A DNA stretch of 64,000 bases from Siderastrea siderea (taxonomy: Eukaryota > Cnidaria > Anthozoa > Scleractinia > Rhizangiidae): NCBI GenBank assembly GCA_964030785.1, contig OZ034968.1:63896899-63960898 (forward strand), in the 5' to 3' direction. This document shows positions 14,801 to 29,100 of this stretch, piece by piece (position 1 is the stretch's first letter; each line of letters opens with the position of its first letter). The notes under the pieces are model-generated. The model made no database searches, had not been told where the DNA came from, and saw only the letters and a program-made list of their open reading frames with translations. Both the position numbers and the translations under genes were made by a program.

Positions 14801-17800
14801 AATTTATCACTGAGCTTGCTGTATTTAATTAGTTAGGGCATTTAGGAAAGACGGGCTTTCTCTATTAGCGCAACTGTGAGCCAGATTTTCGACTCGACGA
14901 GTTCACCTGCAAATTGTACAGGAACGCACAAACCCCGGCTACCATAGCTTAAGTGCGGCCACTTAATTGTTTATTATTTTGAGTGATGCAAAAATTCTCC
15001 TGCAGATATGGATGGCACAAATTATTTTAGTGGCTGCATGAGACGGAAGTCAGTTTTTCTCTGAAATAAAGGTTAAAATTGAGCGAGAGAGTGTCGCACT
15101 TCGTTTTTTGTGTTTTGAGGACCACATTCAAGCACTACTCGTCACATTTTCACCCTTCAGACCGAACAAGTACTTAAAACTACCTTGTAACATCATAGTC
15201 AATGGTAACCCAGGAAACTGCTATTCGGTAGCTTTTACATTTAGAGTTTTATCCGACTTACAAGACCTCAAGGTACTGTACGTGAAAATTTAAGAATAGT
15301 TATCTGAAGTGGTAGAAACAAAATGTCTGGCTCACTTGTAAAACTTGTAAGTCTTAGGGGCAAAGTTTCAAGGATTTTATTTCCATTATTCTATTTAACC
15401 TTGTTATCTCGTCACAGTAAACTTTGATTTAGGTTACATTGCGTTAAGTTGTTGCAAACTCTGCAAAAGTGGTTGTAATGAAAACTAAAATACCGGATTA
15501 AAAGGAAAAACATAGTTTTTATTCTCTCTTGCTCTAACTTTATACAAAGATTACCTCTGACAGAAGCCGATAAAGCGGCTTATTATTAAGTTAAGGAATA
15601 CACTGAGAAACTGGAACATCCATCTTTTAGACTTTATAAAACCTCAAGACGTTGGTCTATGAGTAAGTGACGTGGTTCATTTTGTCTGCATGGTTGAACA
15701 AACAAACAAAGTATTTATGGAATATAACTAATGGTATGATTACCCGAGGAAAACTCTCTTAACATGAAAATTTAAACATTTTTATCCTAACTGTACAATA
15801 CTGAGCATACCAAGAGACCATTTGAAAATGTTTGCATGTTGTTGTACGTGTCCTCCTACTACATTGTGATGCATGAACTCAACATGCCATCTTGAAGACC
15901 ACCTGCTCAACTACTACAACGTCTCGCGCGTGCTATGAGAAGAATATGGCCTCAGAGAAGCCTCGGTCAGTCTTTGTCTTCAGTGACAAGGTGATTGATC
16001 GTTTACTCTGTTGTTAGCTATAAACAAAAATCTTAGAGCATTAAAATTTAATTAAAAGGGTTGTTTTTTTTTATGGTCATCCTCGTTGTCTCTAAACATA
16101 AGCGTGACGCGTGTTCTGGCACATGGGCATCGCTTTTGCTTCTGCTTGGGAGACAAGCCCACTCAAGTGTGATTATGTGTTCTCTGAATTAGAAAAATTA
16201 CCAAGGACACGATACTTACGATTACTAATTCAAACACTTCGGTGGCCAAGATCGAAAAAATAATAAATTCCATTTTGCAAACGATTCAAAAACGGACAGC
16301 TTGGTAGCGTTCACTTGAATGGTAACGCTATCAAGTCCCCTCCAGAGATTAAAACGCTCGAAGAACCGCGCTACGTTAGCAGTGGTTTGACTGAAAACAT
16401 GTCTCAAAGATTTTCACAATACTAAATAAGTAATAGCAGTATCAATTTGCTAGTTCAAACCTTTATCGGGTGTTTGGGAACAAGTTGGTTTTCTTCGACG
16501 AAATTGCTCTTTGTTTGACCCAGTTTGAGCGTACCATGGTACGCCGCGGACGGCATGGCTGCATCCTTGAAAGGCGACGTTTTCCTGTTTGGCTTCGCGT
16601 AAGCAATCTCGCATGAGAAAAACGAGCAAATGCATACCTCTTGGTTACCCGACAAAGGTATATGTTTTCGCGTAATTGGGAATGCATGTGTGTACCACGA
16701 AGCTGTATTAGAATTCGGTATCTGTGTCAATCTCCCACTGAATCTCGATTTTTCAGTTATTCTGATTAGACTATCAAGTGTCGCAGAGGCAACTTAAAAT
16801 GCTAGTTGTACCTTTTTGTCTAAATTGCATTGACTGTTGTAATTATGTGGGGCAAATGTCCATCTTTAAGGACATATTTGCACTTAAAATTTCTTGTTTT
16901 CATATGTCTATTTTATAGTTATCAACGAGAATTCTAAAAATTCCTTAGGCGGTCAGCTTAAGTCCTAAAATTGTTTGAATAACTTTAAGGATTTTTACTG
17001 AGTGGAATTCGTGTACCGTCGGAAAAAAAAACTTTCTTTTGGCCTGATGTAGTCATTACTTTGTCGGCAAACATTAAAGGTGAAATTGGCCATTATTTAC
17101 TGGCTCTCAAGTGATTTGTTTATTCCTTAAGTCGGTCATCATTGAAGACAGGTATTAGCCGTGGCGAACAGTTTAATTAAATAAGTCTTTGAATGGCTAA
17201 GTAAATACAGTTAATGAGAAAGCACACAAAGGGTTAGAATAATTTAGGCGCTTAACTTGTTGTCTATTAACAACACTCGGTCCTTGAGTGTGATTGTTTG
17301 CAAAAGCTCACAAAGGCTTTCCGTTCTAGTCTCGACAAGGTTTTGAATCTGCCCGGCTGGGGGCAATTTATAACATTTCCACTCATATTTAGAACTATAA
17401 TAGCAGTTGTCAATTGAGGCATTCACCAAATTCTTTAAGTACACATACTTTCTATAAATTATGAGCACTTCTTGTGTGTTTTATAGGTTGATTAATAGTT
17501 TGCAGCTGCATGTTAAACAAACTGTTTGTCTCAGTTTTATTCAAGTGCCATTTTACATGGGAGAGGCAGTCTGAGAAAACCTGACTGAAACTCAACTATT
17601 ACTAACACCTCGTGTCTCTTTGAATGCTCTAATCTTCAAGGAAGGTCCTCGTTTTCCTTTACAATCAAAATTGTCCACGCCAGTGCCGTCAGGGATTCTA
17701 CAGAAAAATTCAGCTGCTATCTCAAAGAATGGTTTTGTTCGAGCAGGTTAACACGTGTGTGTACATTTTCTCTTCCTGGTTAAATGTGAACAATTATTTA

Positions 17801-18160
17801 AAAGTTTGCTCTATATTCCCATGGTTACAAATTTCTAAATAACGGTTAAAGCTATTTACTTCTAATGTCTTTTGAACATGGGGAGCTTTGAAGAGCTCAG
17901 GAATTCACAGCGTGAATTAATTTAAGGCGTGATGTGCGGTTAATCTATCGATGATCTTGCGGTTAGTTCGATTCCACGGGTGGTATAGTAAATTGACATT
18001 CTACTGTAACATGTCAATTTACACATCAAACATACGCCTTTGTAATCACTGTCGTTAATTACATCGGTAGTATAAATGATTTCCATGTGCGCGCGTGGAT
18101 TTCGTGTCTCGCGCTTCGTGTTCAAAAAAGCTCTGGAGTTGATCCACGAATAGCCTGAGC
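11806..18160. other. Gene-free AT-rich region downstream of the homeobox gene
   Basis: 3' flank of the NK1 gene and intergenic DNA. Only short open frames without splice or motif support are present. No recognisable RNA gene, transposon coding region or tandem array is seen. Confidence 0.55.
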
Positions 18161-18215
18161 AAACAACCGACGTTTCACGAGGTCTCCAGTTGAGCCTCGT
18201 GAAACGTTGGCTGTT
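18161..18215. repeat. Hairpin-forming inverted repeat
   Basis: Left arm 18161-18182 and right arm 18195-18215 are near-perfect reverse complements; the inner 12 bp (CGTTTCACGAGG / CCTCGTGAAACG) are perfect, with a 12-base loop. It may be a short foldback MITE or a decayed one. It lies 180 bp left of the large palindrome but is unrelated to it in sequence. Confidence 0.7.
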
Positions 18216-18396
18216 ACGCATTTTCCACGATGAAGAGTGGATACAACGGAACCACGGTTAAATTTGGAGAGGGTCAAATGAAATGGACACTCGCATACAT
18301 CTCTGTTTCTGATAAAATATTCTTTTTCGATTCATTTCTTAAAACTCAGCATTTTGTGACTGTACGCCAGATCGCGATCGCCAGGCCGATTTTAAT

Positions 18397-19168
18397 CACA
18401 GGCAGCCCAGACGCGTTGTAAGTGGAGTTCATTTAAAAATAGAAAAGGGTGAAAATATATGTAATAGCACGAAATAAATCTTTAATTCACGAAATAAATC
18501 TTGTTTACTTCTGCTTATTTTGTCCTGTTTAATTAATTTCCGGTTAATCTTGCAGTGCTCTCCTAAATTACGCAATCGCTTGTTAGCGTCGCTGCTTATA
18601 TAACCCGTTAAGCCTAAGGTTTGCAGAGATTTATTACAGACTAACCGGTGATAAAAGAATCGAGATATCTTGAAATAAATCGTACCTACCTTCAGCTCAA
18701 TGTTCCCCTGTTCGTCCTGGCTGGTTTAAATGACATTTTGTGGCTTTTTTCAATCGGAGGTAGCTTCCACTAAAGAAGAATTAATTCTTCTTTAGTGGAA
18801 GCTACCTCCGATTGAAAAAAGCCACAAAATGTCATTTAAACCAGACAGGACGAACAGGGGAACATTGAGCTGAAGGTAGGCACGATTTATTTCAAGATAT
18901 CTCGATTCTTTTATCACCGGTTAGTCTGTTATTAATCTCTGCAAACCTTAGGCTTAACGGGTTATATAAGCAGCGACGCTAACAAGCGATTGCGTATTTT
19001 AGGAGAGCGCTGCAAGATTAACCGGAAATTAATTAAACAGGACAAAATAAGCAGAAGTAAACAAGAATTATTTCGTGAATTAAAGATTTATTTCGTGCTA
19101 TTACATATATTTTCACCCTTTTCTATTTTTAAATGAACTCCACTTACAACGCGTCTGGGCTGCCTGTG
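18397..19168. repeat. 772-bp near-perfect palindrome without spacer
   Basis: The two 386-bp arms are reverse complements around a centre between 18782 and 18783 (GAAGAATTAATTCTTC). Differences are few and scattered: for example GGCTGG vs the complement of CCAGAC near 18719/18842, TACC vs TGCC near 18687, and several near 18555 and 18628, so identity is roughly 97-98 percent. No coding frame spans it. The outer limits are CACAGGCAGCC on the left and GGCTGCCTGTG on the right. It could be a recent inverted duplication, a foldback-type element, or, less likely given real differences between arms, a sequencing or assembly chimera. Confidence 0.9.
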
Positions 19169-19413
19169 TGTTAATCTTTCCTTTGATGACGTCCCCTTAT
19201 AGGATCCAGACCTCCCGACCACAATCGATTGTTTACTGTGCAAAATGTACAAAGTTTTCTCAATGAAAAAACTCCATTCGTCGATCTGATCGCTGTTTAA
19301 CACTAATAAGTTAAAAGATTACAAAATCAGTAATGTTTTACTTGAGCGGGAATTTCAAATTACAATATAGAAAGGACAATGAGTTTGGTTTTCTGTCATT
19401 TGGCGCTATCATC

Positions 19414-22400
19414 ATGGAGTTGGACGTCGATCGCTCGTCCTCCGATTCTCATCCTTGGTCGCTTTCCAGAGTCATCGGCCGTACCCTTGACCCAGGAAAG
19501 AACTGGTACGTCGTCACCAAAGGACTGTGCGGATTAAGGCCCAAAGAATTTGCCAAGAGCGAAGTTTTTCGTCATTTTCCGGACGAAATACAAACTGTGG
19601 CGCCGAATGATCTCAAGCCCGCCACGCGAGGTTGTGACTTCAATCGACAACCAAGCCATCTTTTCGTTGTCTCGTCCTTTGGACTTTGTGCCGGATTGCT
19701 TCGGCAGCGAGAGTTTGCGAATGACGGGTTGATTCGCTCTTCCAAATTTGCCCCTGTTGTGGAAGCGGTAAATAGAATTGTTTTAGACCGTGAATCGCCG
19801 TGCAGTTTTGGCGGGAAAACCGACGAGTTAGATCACAGCGCCCAACAAATGGAGTTATTGAAGTCAAGGATTGCAGAACTGGAGTCGCAGATAAAGGAAC
19901 TAGATCAGAATAATGCTCTGAATTCTTTTCTTCCTTTTTCCTCGCCTTTAGCGACGTCTTCTCCATCACATAGTTCAAGCAATGCAAGTACGAGCAGTTG
20001 CAGTGACAGCAGTAGTGCAAGCAGCTTTATCGAAGAAACATTGAATGGCCCTTTGGGGCACATCACCAAGAAAAGGAGAGTCGCCGGTCAGTGCAAAAAA
20101 TTTATCATAGATCTGGACGGTGTATGCGAGAAGTACCATGAAACCTTGGCCGGTGTTCTGGGTAACAGCTTTGTGTATGGAGCTGAAGAGGAAAGAGTGA
20201 GGGTATCAGAAACTATTTCAGAGATAGTAAATCTTGTAATGGATGCCAAGGGATCGAGGAAAGGATTGTCAGAGCTTCTCTTGCCTCAAACTTATCAACG
20301 CATTTTAGAAAGTTTGCGAGTACCAGACTGGGTCCTCCTTTACTTCAAGCTTCAAGTACGACTTCCTGATGCTGCTTGGCAAACTCTTCTTAATCTTACC
20401 CAGCTTGGAAGAAGTGGGGTAGGTTATGTATCCTTAGCTGAAGGTGACGATTAGTGCAAAATTGCTTAACTAATAAATTGACTCTTAATTCCATTCTATT
20501 AACTTTTTTGTTTGCCCCTAACATGCTGTAGCAAAATGATGTCTGGCAAACCGAAATTCATTAGACCTCAAAATGGTTGGACCTGATTTAATACATGCAC
20601 AAGCCATGTTATACTGTCATCACCTGTCTCCTAAAATATATATTACACTATGGGGCAAAATGTAAAAGTATCTGATAAGAATGTGCTGCCAATCATTTTT
20701 GACCCTTAAGGGCCCCCCCCCATCCCCATGCCTACCCATGGGCATTTGACTATTTCCTGGGGAGTGGCACTTAGGGAGTGTGATGTGAAAGCCCTTCCTT
20801 GATAGTTGTCAAATAAAAATTAATGAATAATAAACTGTATGCTAATGCCAACAAGTTTGGCTTCAAATTATGACAAAACAAAAACAAAATGAGATAGAAT
20901 CTGTAAAACCTCTGACAACAGTCGGAAATTTTAAATGTTATTACCAAGTGAACAGAGCAAACTTGGACTTTTTGGAATAAGTGTTCCGGCCGTGATCGAA
21001 CACGACTTGAATCACTGCTGTCACCTTGACATGATTTCTCGAAATCTGGCTCAGAAACACATCTTGTTGTGATACGTGGGAAATATAACAAGTGCTTGGA
21101 AAGCATGTACTTTGGCTGGTTTACCAAACTTACATAAAACAAAGCATGAAATTACCCACTTCAGGTCGAGAGTGAAGTACAGATAAAGGTTCAACTAACA
21201 TTAGATAAAGCCTGAAATTACTCGGTCACATTACTCACATGCTGCACGTGCTAAACAGCTAGCTAAGGCATTTTCCTCAGTCTTATCAACTCAATTACGG
21301 CTGTCATTACAGCAGAATCACTAACCAGCCAAACCTTTTGGTGATGCATATAAGTAAGAAATGGGACAAATAAAATAATTCAAAACAATCCCAATGAAAG
21401 GTATTACCTTGCCTGAGTGAGGTCACAAGGAGGGTAGATACAAACAATATGTTAAAATAGTGTTTTCTTTTAGCGTTCCAGTGATACTGCTGTCCTTTTA
21501 ACGAAAAACGAGATAAAGGCAGTAAAGAAACTTGTGTTTAAAGTGGTACGGAAAACAATGTCAGTTGAAAGAATGAAGACAGATTTCCCTTCCTATGGTG
21601 TTGACCTTTCATCTGTGTTGGCATGGGCCATCAGAGAACAACGTCTCCATTCTTCAGACACAGACAACATGGAATTTAATGTTAAATTAGACGGACGACC
21701 TCTAGGAGGTATGTAGTCAATGCTGAGATCCACATGAGTGTCAATAGGATCACCAGTATTGAAATCTAGCACCCTGAAACCCCCACCCTATTTGGTCAAA
21801 ATGGTATAATTGGTTCAAAAGAGACTTGAGGGGGAAATATGAGACAGTCAGAAAGCACTTATGGGTAACACTGACACAGCATGTAATTCAACATTAGTTT
21901 TCAGACTCAATTTAATGGTAAAGTTAATGCACAAACCAGAATTTTTGACAGGTACCGGTATTTTATGAGAATACATTCATCGTGATTTGTTTACTGTACC
22001 TTGATGCACCATCTTGAGACATTAAAACAGTGCTGGTTAAAAAACATGTTTAAGTGTACCAGTCCAAATCGTAGCTGGTAAATATTGGCTTTTGCAGTTG
22101 AATGTGTGATTTCATTATACATTTTGGATGAACTGGATATATTATTTACAATATATTATTTACAATATTACAACTTAACTCCTCCTTTTTTGTTGACGTA
22201 ATGTACTCCAACATTTAATGAATTTGTTAATATTTATTTTGTAACTCAGGTAGAAATCAAGTTGCTGTTGGGCTTGTTCCCATCAACTTTGCGTACAAAA
22301 GTTCAGAGAGTGCCCTCTCTGTATACCCTGTTGCCATTGCAAACTGTAAAGAGAAAAGGTTAGTTTTATAAATTGACTGAATGTAGAAAAATGATGTCCT

Positions 22401-23072
22401 TCTTCAAAAACTCCTACCTAATTCAGGGGTTAAAATTTATTGATTGGTACCACTAAATGGGGTGCCTACATCTAATATGGCCAGTCTGTAAGAGTTATAG
22501 AAGCATTACTTAAAGGAGCAGAGTGTGTCACAAAATTTAAACAACTTCAGCCACTAGGACCTGGCCACCACAACTTTTTACCATGTTAACTGAGTGTCTG
22601 TGCTGGGTGATCTTTCCCTTTCATCAGTTTTATCTTTCATTTCTTTTCAGAGAACAACTTGTCCAGCTGATTAAAAATTTGAATGAACAGAAAAGGCAAA
22701 TAAAGAGAAATGGAATCATTGTTGATGGCAAGAAGTACCAGATAAAATTTACAGGTATTTGTTGCAGTGGCTGAACATTGTAAGATCAGGCTAAGACATG
22801 TATATTCAAAAACTGAACTATGAAACTTCATCCTACAACTTGACATTGTTCAACTCACCTGGCTGCTAGGTTCAGTTCTGTTGTCATAACAAGTAACATC
22901 TTAATCCAACCAAGAATGTGTCATGCGAAGGTGGTTGTGTTAACAATGTGACTATTTTGTTGCAACAGTCACTGAACTGGTGAAAAACTATTCAAACTTA
23001 CTTGCTATCCAGCTACCAAAGAGACTTTTTGTCTGCTTCACAGGGTGACAGATATATAGCTTCACAGGGTGA

Positions 23073-23127
<55 letters not shown>

Positions 23128-26100
23128 ATAATGAATTGAAGGCTTCATCAGCTATCAGCTATTAAAGTGCTCAATAGATAAACTAGAGCAATGTGTAGAT
23201 TTGCAGAGTTGGATTATTTGGTCGAAGACATTTATTGCTACTCAGAGTTTCTGATGCTTCTTGCGAAGCAATCATCAGGCAACTGCCAAAAATAACGGAT
23301 ACATGAGAATATATACAAAATTTGAAAATACAGAACAATGCCTAGTGGCTGATGTAGACGGATATGATTGGCTAATCTAAGAGAGCACAGTCTTTAACAG
23401 GAATTTTTTGGAATGTCTGCATGTAGATATCAGTTCGCTTCTATTGTTTAGAGTTGACATTTCGGGTTTACATATAACAAAATATTTTCCCCATAAACAC
23501 AAATTACATCTCTTGCTTACATTTGAATATGAACGGGCCTGCTTCACGTTACGCCATTTGATGTTGTACATAATATTCCTATCTTTTAGGCTCCAAATAT
23601 ATTTACTTAATTCGGTTGCGTGTTTATATCGCTCGTTCCTAAATGAGCATACATGGTTTCTGTATCTTAACTTGAAAGTTGTGAAAGTTGTATATACACA
23701 ACTTGAAAGTTGTGTATATACGTGAGGGAAATTTTTATAATATTTATAGTGACTGGCTGATTAAAATAGTTTGGTGCTCTTTCAAGGAATTTCTATTTGA
23801 ATTAATTTTTTTGCAGTTACTCTTGATTATAAAGCACTGCTGCTCTTACTAAATAAACCTGATGATGAAGACTTTGTTCTTGGTGGTAAGGGGTATGACA
23901 CAGAATTCTGTGCCTTTTGTGATGCCATAAGGGTGAGTAAATTAATTTTGTAATATCACCTCTATTAAGTCATGCAATTATTTTATTTTGTTCTCTTTAT
24001 AGCCAGTGTTATATTAATCTATATAAACCCCATTACTCTTTTCAATTATTTCCCCCTCTTTCTAGAGTACTAGTCCTAACTTATGGCATGCAAGAATGCC
24101 AAACTGATGTGTGTTTAATAATGAAATATGGTGAATTCTGGATTTTTCGCAGGCATGCACATGTCATGGAGTTGATCCTGACGAAACTTGTGTGGACTGC
24201 TTGAGATCTAAGGTTAACATTGGAAGGTAAAGACACATTTCATCGACCAATTCTTAAAAGAGAGGTTTGATGACAAGTACATTAATTATGAAAATTTTAA
24301 AAGGCATTGGATGATAATTAATGTTCATCAGCCCTAAATATTGTTATCACATTCTGACAAAAAAAATGTCATTTGAAGCAATTTCGCAGCACTACAGGGA
24401 ACATTTTTGTTTTATAATGTGATCAGTCACATCAGTTTAGAGTCACAGAATGCCATCTTATGTTTTGAATATCACTTTAGGTATGGAATGCATTGATTAA
24501 AACAGAGAAGTTCAATTACTGATAAATGTTTACTTACTCAGGTAGGTAAATGATAAAACTTATTTTTGTTGTGTACATTAAGATCTGCAGGCCTCCGTGA
24601 TGACCTTCAGTTTCTTCTTGAAGAAGATCTTACAAACATTACTCTTTGTTCTTTGCACTGCGAGATGCGCAACTGTGAACAGCTTTTAGGTTCTTTGGGC
24701 TTATTTGCTTATCGTGTGGGCTCTCTCGATGAACTTAACAAAGCACTTTCTGACCATGGACCTGAAAGCTGCAAAGACCTTGCACGAGTTACTGTTAAGC
24801 CGCGGCTACACGAGTGATTTTTTGCTTGCGATGGTGATGCGATTTTTTTTCAAAACTGTCGCGTCACCAGCGCGCGGAGAAAATCGCATGTGTAGCCACC
24901 CTCGCACAGGTGATGCGACAGATGAAAAAATCGCAGAAAAAAAATCGCGAGAAATTCAATGTGTTGAATTTTTTGCGACAAAATCACGGACTTTGTCAGA
25001 GGGTGGCTACACAGGCGATTTTCGCCGCGCGCTGGCGACGCGACAATTTCAAAAAAATCGCATCACCATCGCAAGCAAAAAATCGCTCGTGTAGCCGCGG
25101 CTTTAAACAGCGACCTGGGCAGCAGACAGCAGTAGAGAGGAACAACATTAAAGTGGCATCCTTTTCAGGTTTGTCAATTGTTTGTTATGTTAATAACTTC
25201 TGCTATTTATTGCTACCTTTCAGTTGATACACACTTGCAAAAAATTGTATAAGGATATGTGGTAAAATAAAATTATCAGGTCTGCTGATTGTTAATTTTA
25301 TAATAATTACAGTTCATGCAATCTCTGTACAAGTCATGTATTTGTAGTTTGCCCATTAATTATACTCATTTGACTAATGACGATTGTACTTATTAAGTAT
25401 TAATATGATTGTTTTAAACAGGATCATTTGAGAGGGAAGTTTTGAAGAACTTTGACAGCATTGTGGAGAGATCCCTGCCCCTTGCAAAAGTCATGGATTA
25501 CTATAAGCAGTGCCCAGGCACAGCGAAGCAAGTTGTATTGGACTATATTACATTTTTTGAAGAGAGAAAAATGGTTAGTGATTTCTTATTAGCAAAACAA
25601 ATTCTGCTTTCCTAAATGCAATCATATTGCAGTCTCAAGTAACCACTGAAGCATAACTTTTTGCTGGAAAAGTAATATTGTTTTGCGTGGCTCCTTTAAT
25701 TAATGCCAAGTACATGTACCTGGTAATCTGGCATCTTGTCTTATCAATTGCTCTGTTCTTTCATTCAGGGGATGCTACAATTATTTATTGTATAGTTCAC
25801 GCATGATTTCCGTTCCTTTCAATTTTGAAAAAACACAAAATGGGCACCAATATCTTATTTTTTGTAAGTTTAATAGTTTCTTTAAGTAGACTGCTAGTGG
25901 TCAAAATCTTAATACATCGATCCAGATGTAATTGACAGGAGTGCCTCTGTTTTTTTTTTGTTTTTTTTTTGTTATTTTAGTATATCTCTGACTTGTTGGA
26001 ATGTGGGGAAATAACAAGGGACTATGGAAAGAGACAGGAAGCAGTCGAAATTGAACAAGCTGGTGGTAAGAGGCAAATTGTACATGTAATACATGTAAGT

Positions 26101-29100
26101 TATTTACAACAAAATTACACAAGTTGTCGTAGCTGGAGCTGACTACACTCAACTTATCAACCTCCACTCTGCATGTAGCTCATACTTTAATTGTTCTGTG
26201 TTAAAATTTGGACATTGGAAATTCAAAAGGTGCAGTGGTCTTCCCTGTTAACTTGCCATTTGCAATTCTGTGTGGCCTGCTTGTTTAATTACTTGACTTA
26301 TCCTAACAGATCCTAACTTACAACATAATTTGTTCTCCTGGTTAGTCACTAACCAATCATTCATGGATTTTTCAGATTTTGAAAATTTTCTTAAAAGGCT
26401 CAAAGAAGAATGGGAAGCCAAGCAGAAGAGTGTTGAGGCCAAATTTCTAGAACTCAGTGACTTCTCAGACCAGCTGTCTACAGTTCTTGATGAGCCGAAA
26501 AAGAAGAAAAGAAAAGCTAAGAAATCAAGATCAGTTGAGCATCAACAACAAGATCCCTTTTCAAGCTATGCAGCTCAACTTCAAGTTGAGTTTTTCAAAA
26601 AGGTACAAAATAAGTAATATTTTACTATATGGTGGATAATGATCTACAAGAAAGGTAGGATGTCTCTAATCAGGCAATCCAAGACAAAAGGCAAGAGGCC
26701 CAATAAGTAAGTAAGTCAATATACTATTGAAGTTAATCTTTTATTAATCCCAAGGTTTGCTGTGACTGGAGAGACATTGCACTGACCATCCGTGACAGAG
26801 TCTTTGAAGATGACGAGGAGCAGCTTATTGATATACATGATGTAAAGGTATGGCGATGCCAGTTTGTTTTGACCTGACAGTGTCACTCTAGGGATTGTTT
26901 TTTTTTTTGTTTGTTTGTTTTTACATCTGCCAGTTTTAACCTCATCTTACCCTTAACTCCAGTAAACTGAAATGCTTGGAACTAGGTTCAAAAGTACCAC
27001 TTTTCATTTCATTTAAAAATGTGCAAAACAATCAGTTTTAATCAAAAGTTGTGTTTATTATTATCATAATTATTATTTTGATATCTTAGTGCAAAGAGTG
27101 GGGTTTCCTCTTGAAGAAGCTGTTTGGTCAACACCTTGGAACAGGTGATTATGGGCATCTTGTGATTGACCATAGTGCCATGCTGCTTCGCCAGTTTCGT
27201 TCTTTTTATAAGTACTCTGGTCAAGGCTTCGAGGCATCCCATAAATTACATCGTCAGCTGTACTCCAGAGCAACGAACCATGATTGTTCTGAACCGGGGC
27301 AATCAAGTAAGTTCATGCAACTGAAAATCAATTGCTTCATTGTAAATACGAATATTTAATATCTTCTGGAAATGAAAAGCTATTTTTCATCCTCTCCAAG
27401 AATCAGTTCATGTATTTATCAGAATTTGCTTATTTAAAAAATGCCAAATAATCAGTTTTAAGCAATTTGAAAAGCAGAAAATTAACAATTGATTCTCTAA
27501 TTTTGACACTGCATGCTTTACATAATGCAACTGTGACAGTCAGTGTAGTTTGCAAAGTTTGTAACTATGCAACAGATGTTAGCGTAAGAAATGCTATACA
27601 GAGATCAGAGTTTTTGTAAGGGCTGTCCTTAAACAACTTGACCCGGTGGTCTTTCTATAGGCATCCCTTCAATGCACTCATGAGTCTGCCTTAAACACAT
27701 GTCACAATACATCAGATTATGACTGGTAATTGGTTGTTTTCAAAAATTTCAGTGGATCAGATTCTTACCCACTGGTACGCCACATTACTTCTTGCTCTGA
27801 GATATGCTTTTCGTCAAGCTAGAGACTGTATCATCTTTGGTGAGTAGAATAATAATTTTGTGTTGAGATGATGATTACTATATTTGTGACTGTTAAATGT
27901 TGAAGAATTTTTGCTTGAATTCTTTCCACTGTATTTGCCTAAAATGGTTTTCCCATCAATACCCTCCTTGCCCAAAGTGAAAATAATGATAAAATTCTGA
28001 GATATGGCACTTCTTTGGTTTGTAAGCAACATTTAAGAAACTTCAAAAAATTACCTTTCTTGACTGCATCATTTTTATCTGATAATCACACAGGAAAGAA
28101 AAAGTTTTCTTTCCGTGGTTGCGGCTGGAAATCGGTCAATGTCAGTACATGGACTGAGGAAAAACAAGAGTGGATTTTGACTATCGACAAGTTGTTTTCT
28201 GACATTTTTGGCAACGACTATTTGTCATATCAGTATGACAAAGATAAGGGGACAAGTGTGGATGGACACACCGTCTCACAGCTTTTGGAGTATGACCATG
28301 AAGCATGGGAGAAGAGTTACTTGGAAGGAAGAAACGTAGAGGAGGACTTTGATCCATGCCACAGCGGGAACCAAAATGGCTGCCCTAAGAACAAAAACGC
28401 CATAGTGATGCATGCTCCAAAACAGCACTGTTCTTCGAAAAAACTAGCCTTTGATGGTACGCAATCTACCAATGCACCAGTACTCACCTTAAGTAACAAG
28501 CCTTCAAGTAATGTTGTGTCACCTGTCCCTAACCCACCGGCAGCGGTTGTTGTTATCCCAGATGAGGAATGTGAAGAACAAATGCAGACAAGCAGTCACG
28601 CTGATGCTAGCTCATACCAGGGTTCACAGCTGTCTTCTGCCATGTCAACTGCCACAACCAGGGCTGATCTAGCAGCACTGGACACTTTGATACCTCCAGT
28701 GGAGGCTATCCATAGTACTGTGGTTTCCTTGCAAGCAGAAGTCACATTTGATTGCACGATCTACAGTAATCCATACTGCCTCATTCAGCGCCCTTGTGAA
28801 GCCAGTGTTAAGACAGCAGAAAAAATCCTCAATGACGAAAAGAAAACAGGGCGTAATCCATCAGGTGTTAGGATTAAAGACATAGGCCACTTCTCAGAAC
28901 AGGGTTTGTCAGTTCTGAATAAGTTCTCTGTCATATCTGAGACAAAACGAAAAGTAGATTCAGAAGCTAAATGGCTTCCGCAAATTACTTCCTCACTAGG
29001 AGAGCTAGCCATTCTTCAAGACGTTCTTTGGAACAAACCAAGCTCCTCTCCAGTCCTGCACTGTAACCAGAAAGCCCTTGATGTCATTTCCTTTAGTGAT

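Noticed and set aside
20999..21030. TTCGATCACGG-like B box, possible tRNA
   Set aside because: No matching stems or A box were found.
24705..25227. Two overlapping plus-strand frames in the transposase-like gene region
   Set aside because: They arise from the inverted-repeat element, not from coding sequence.
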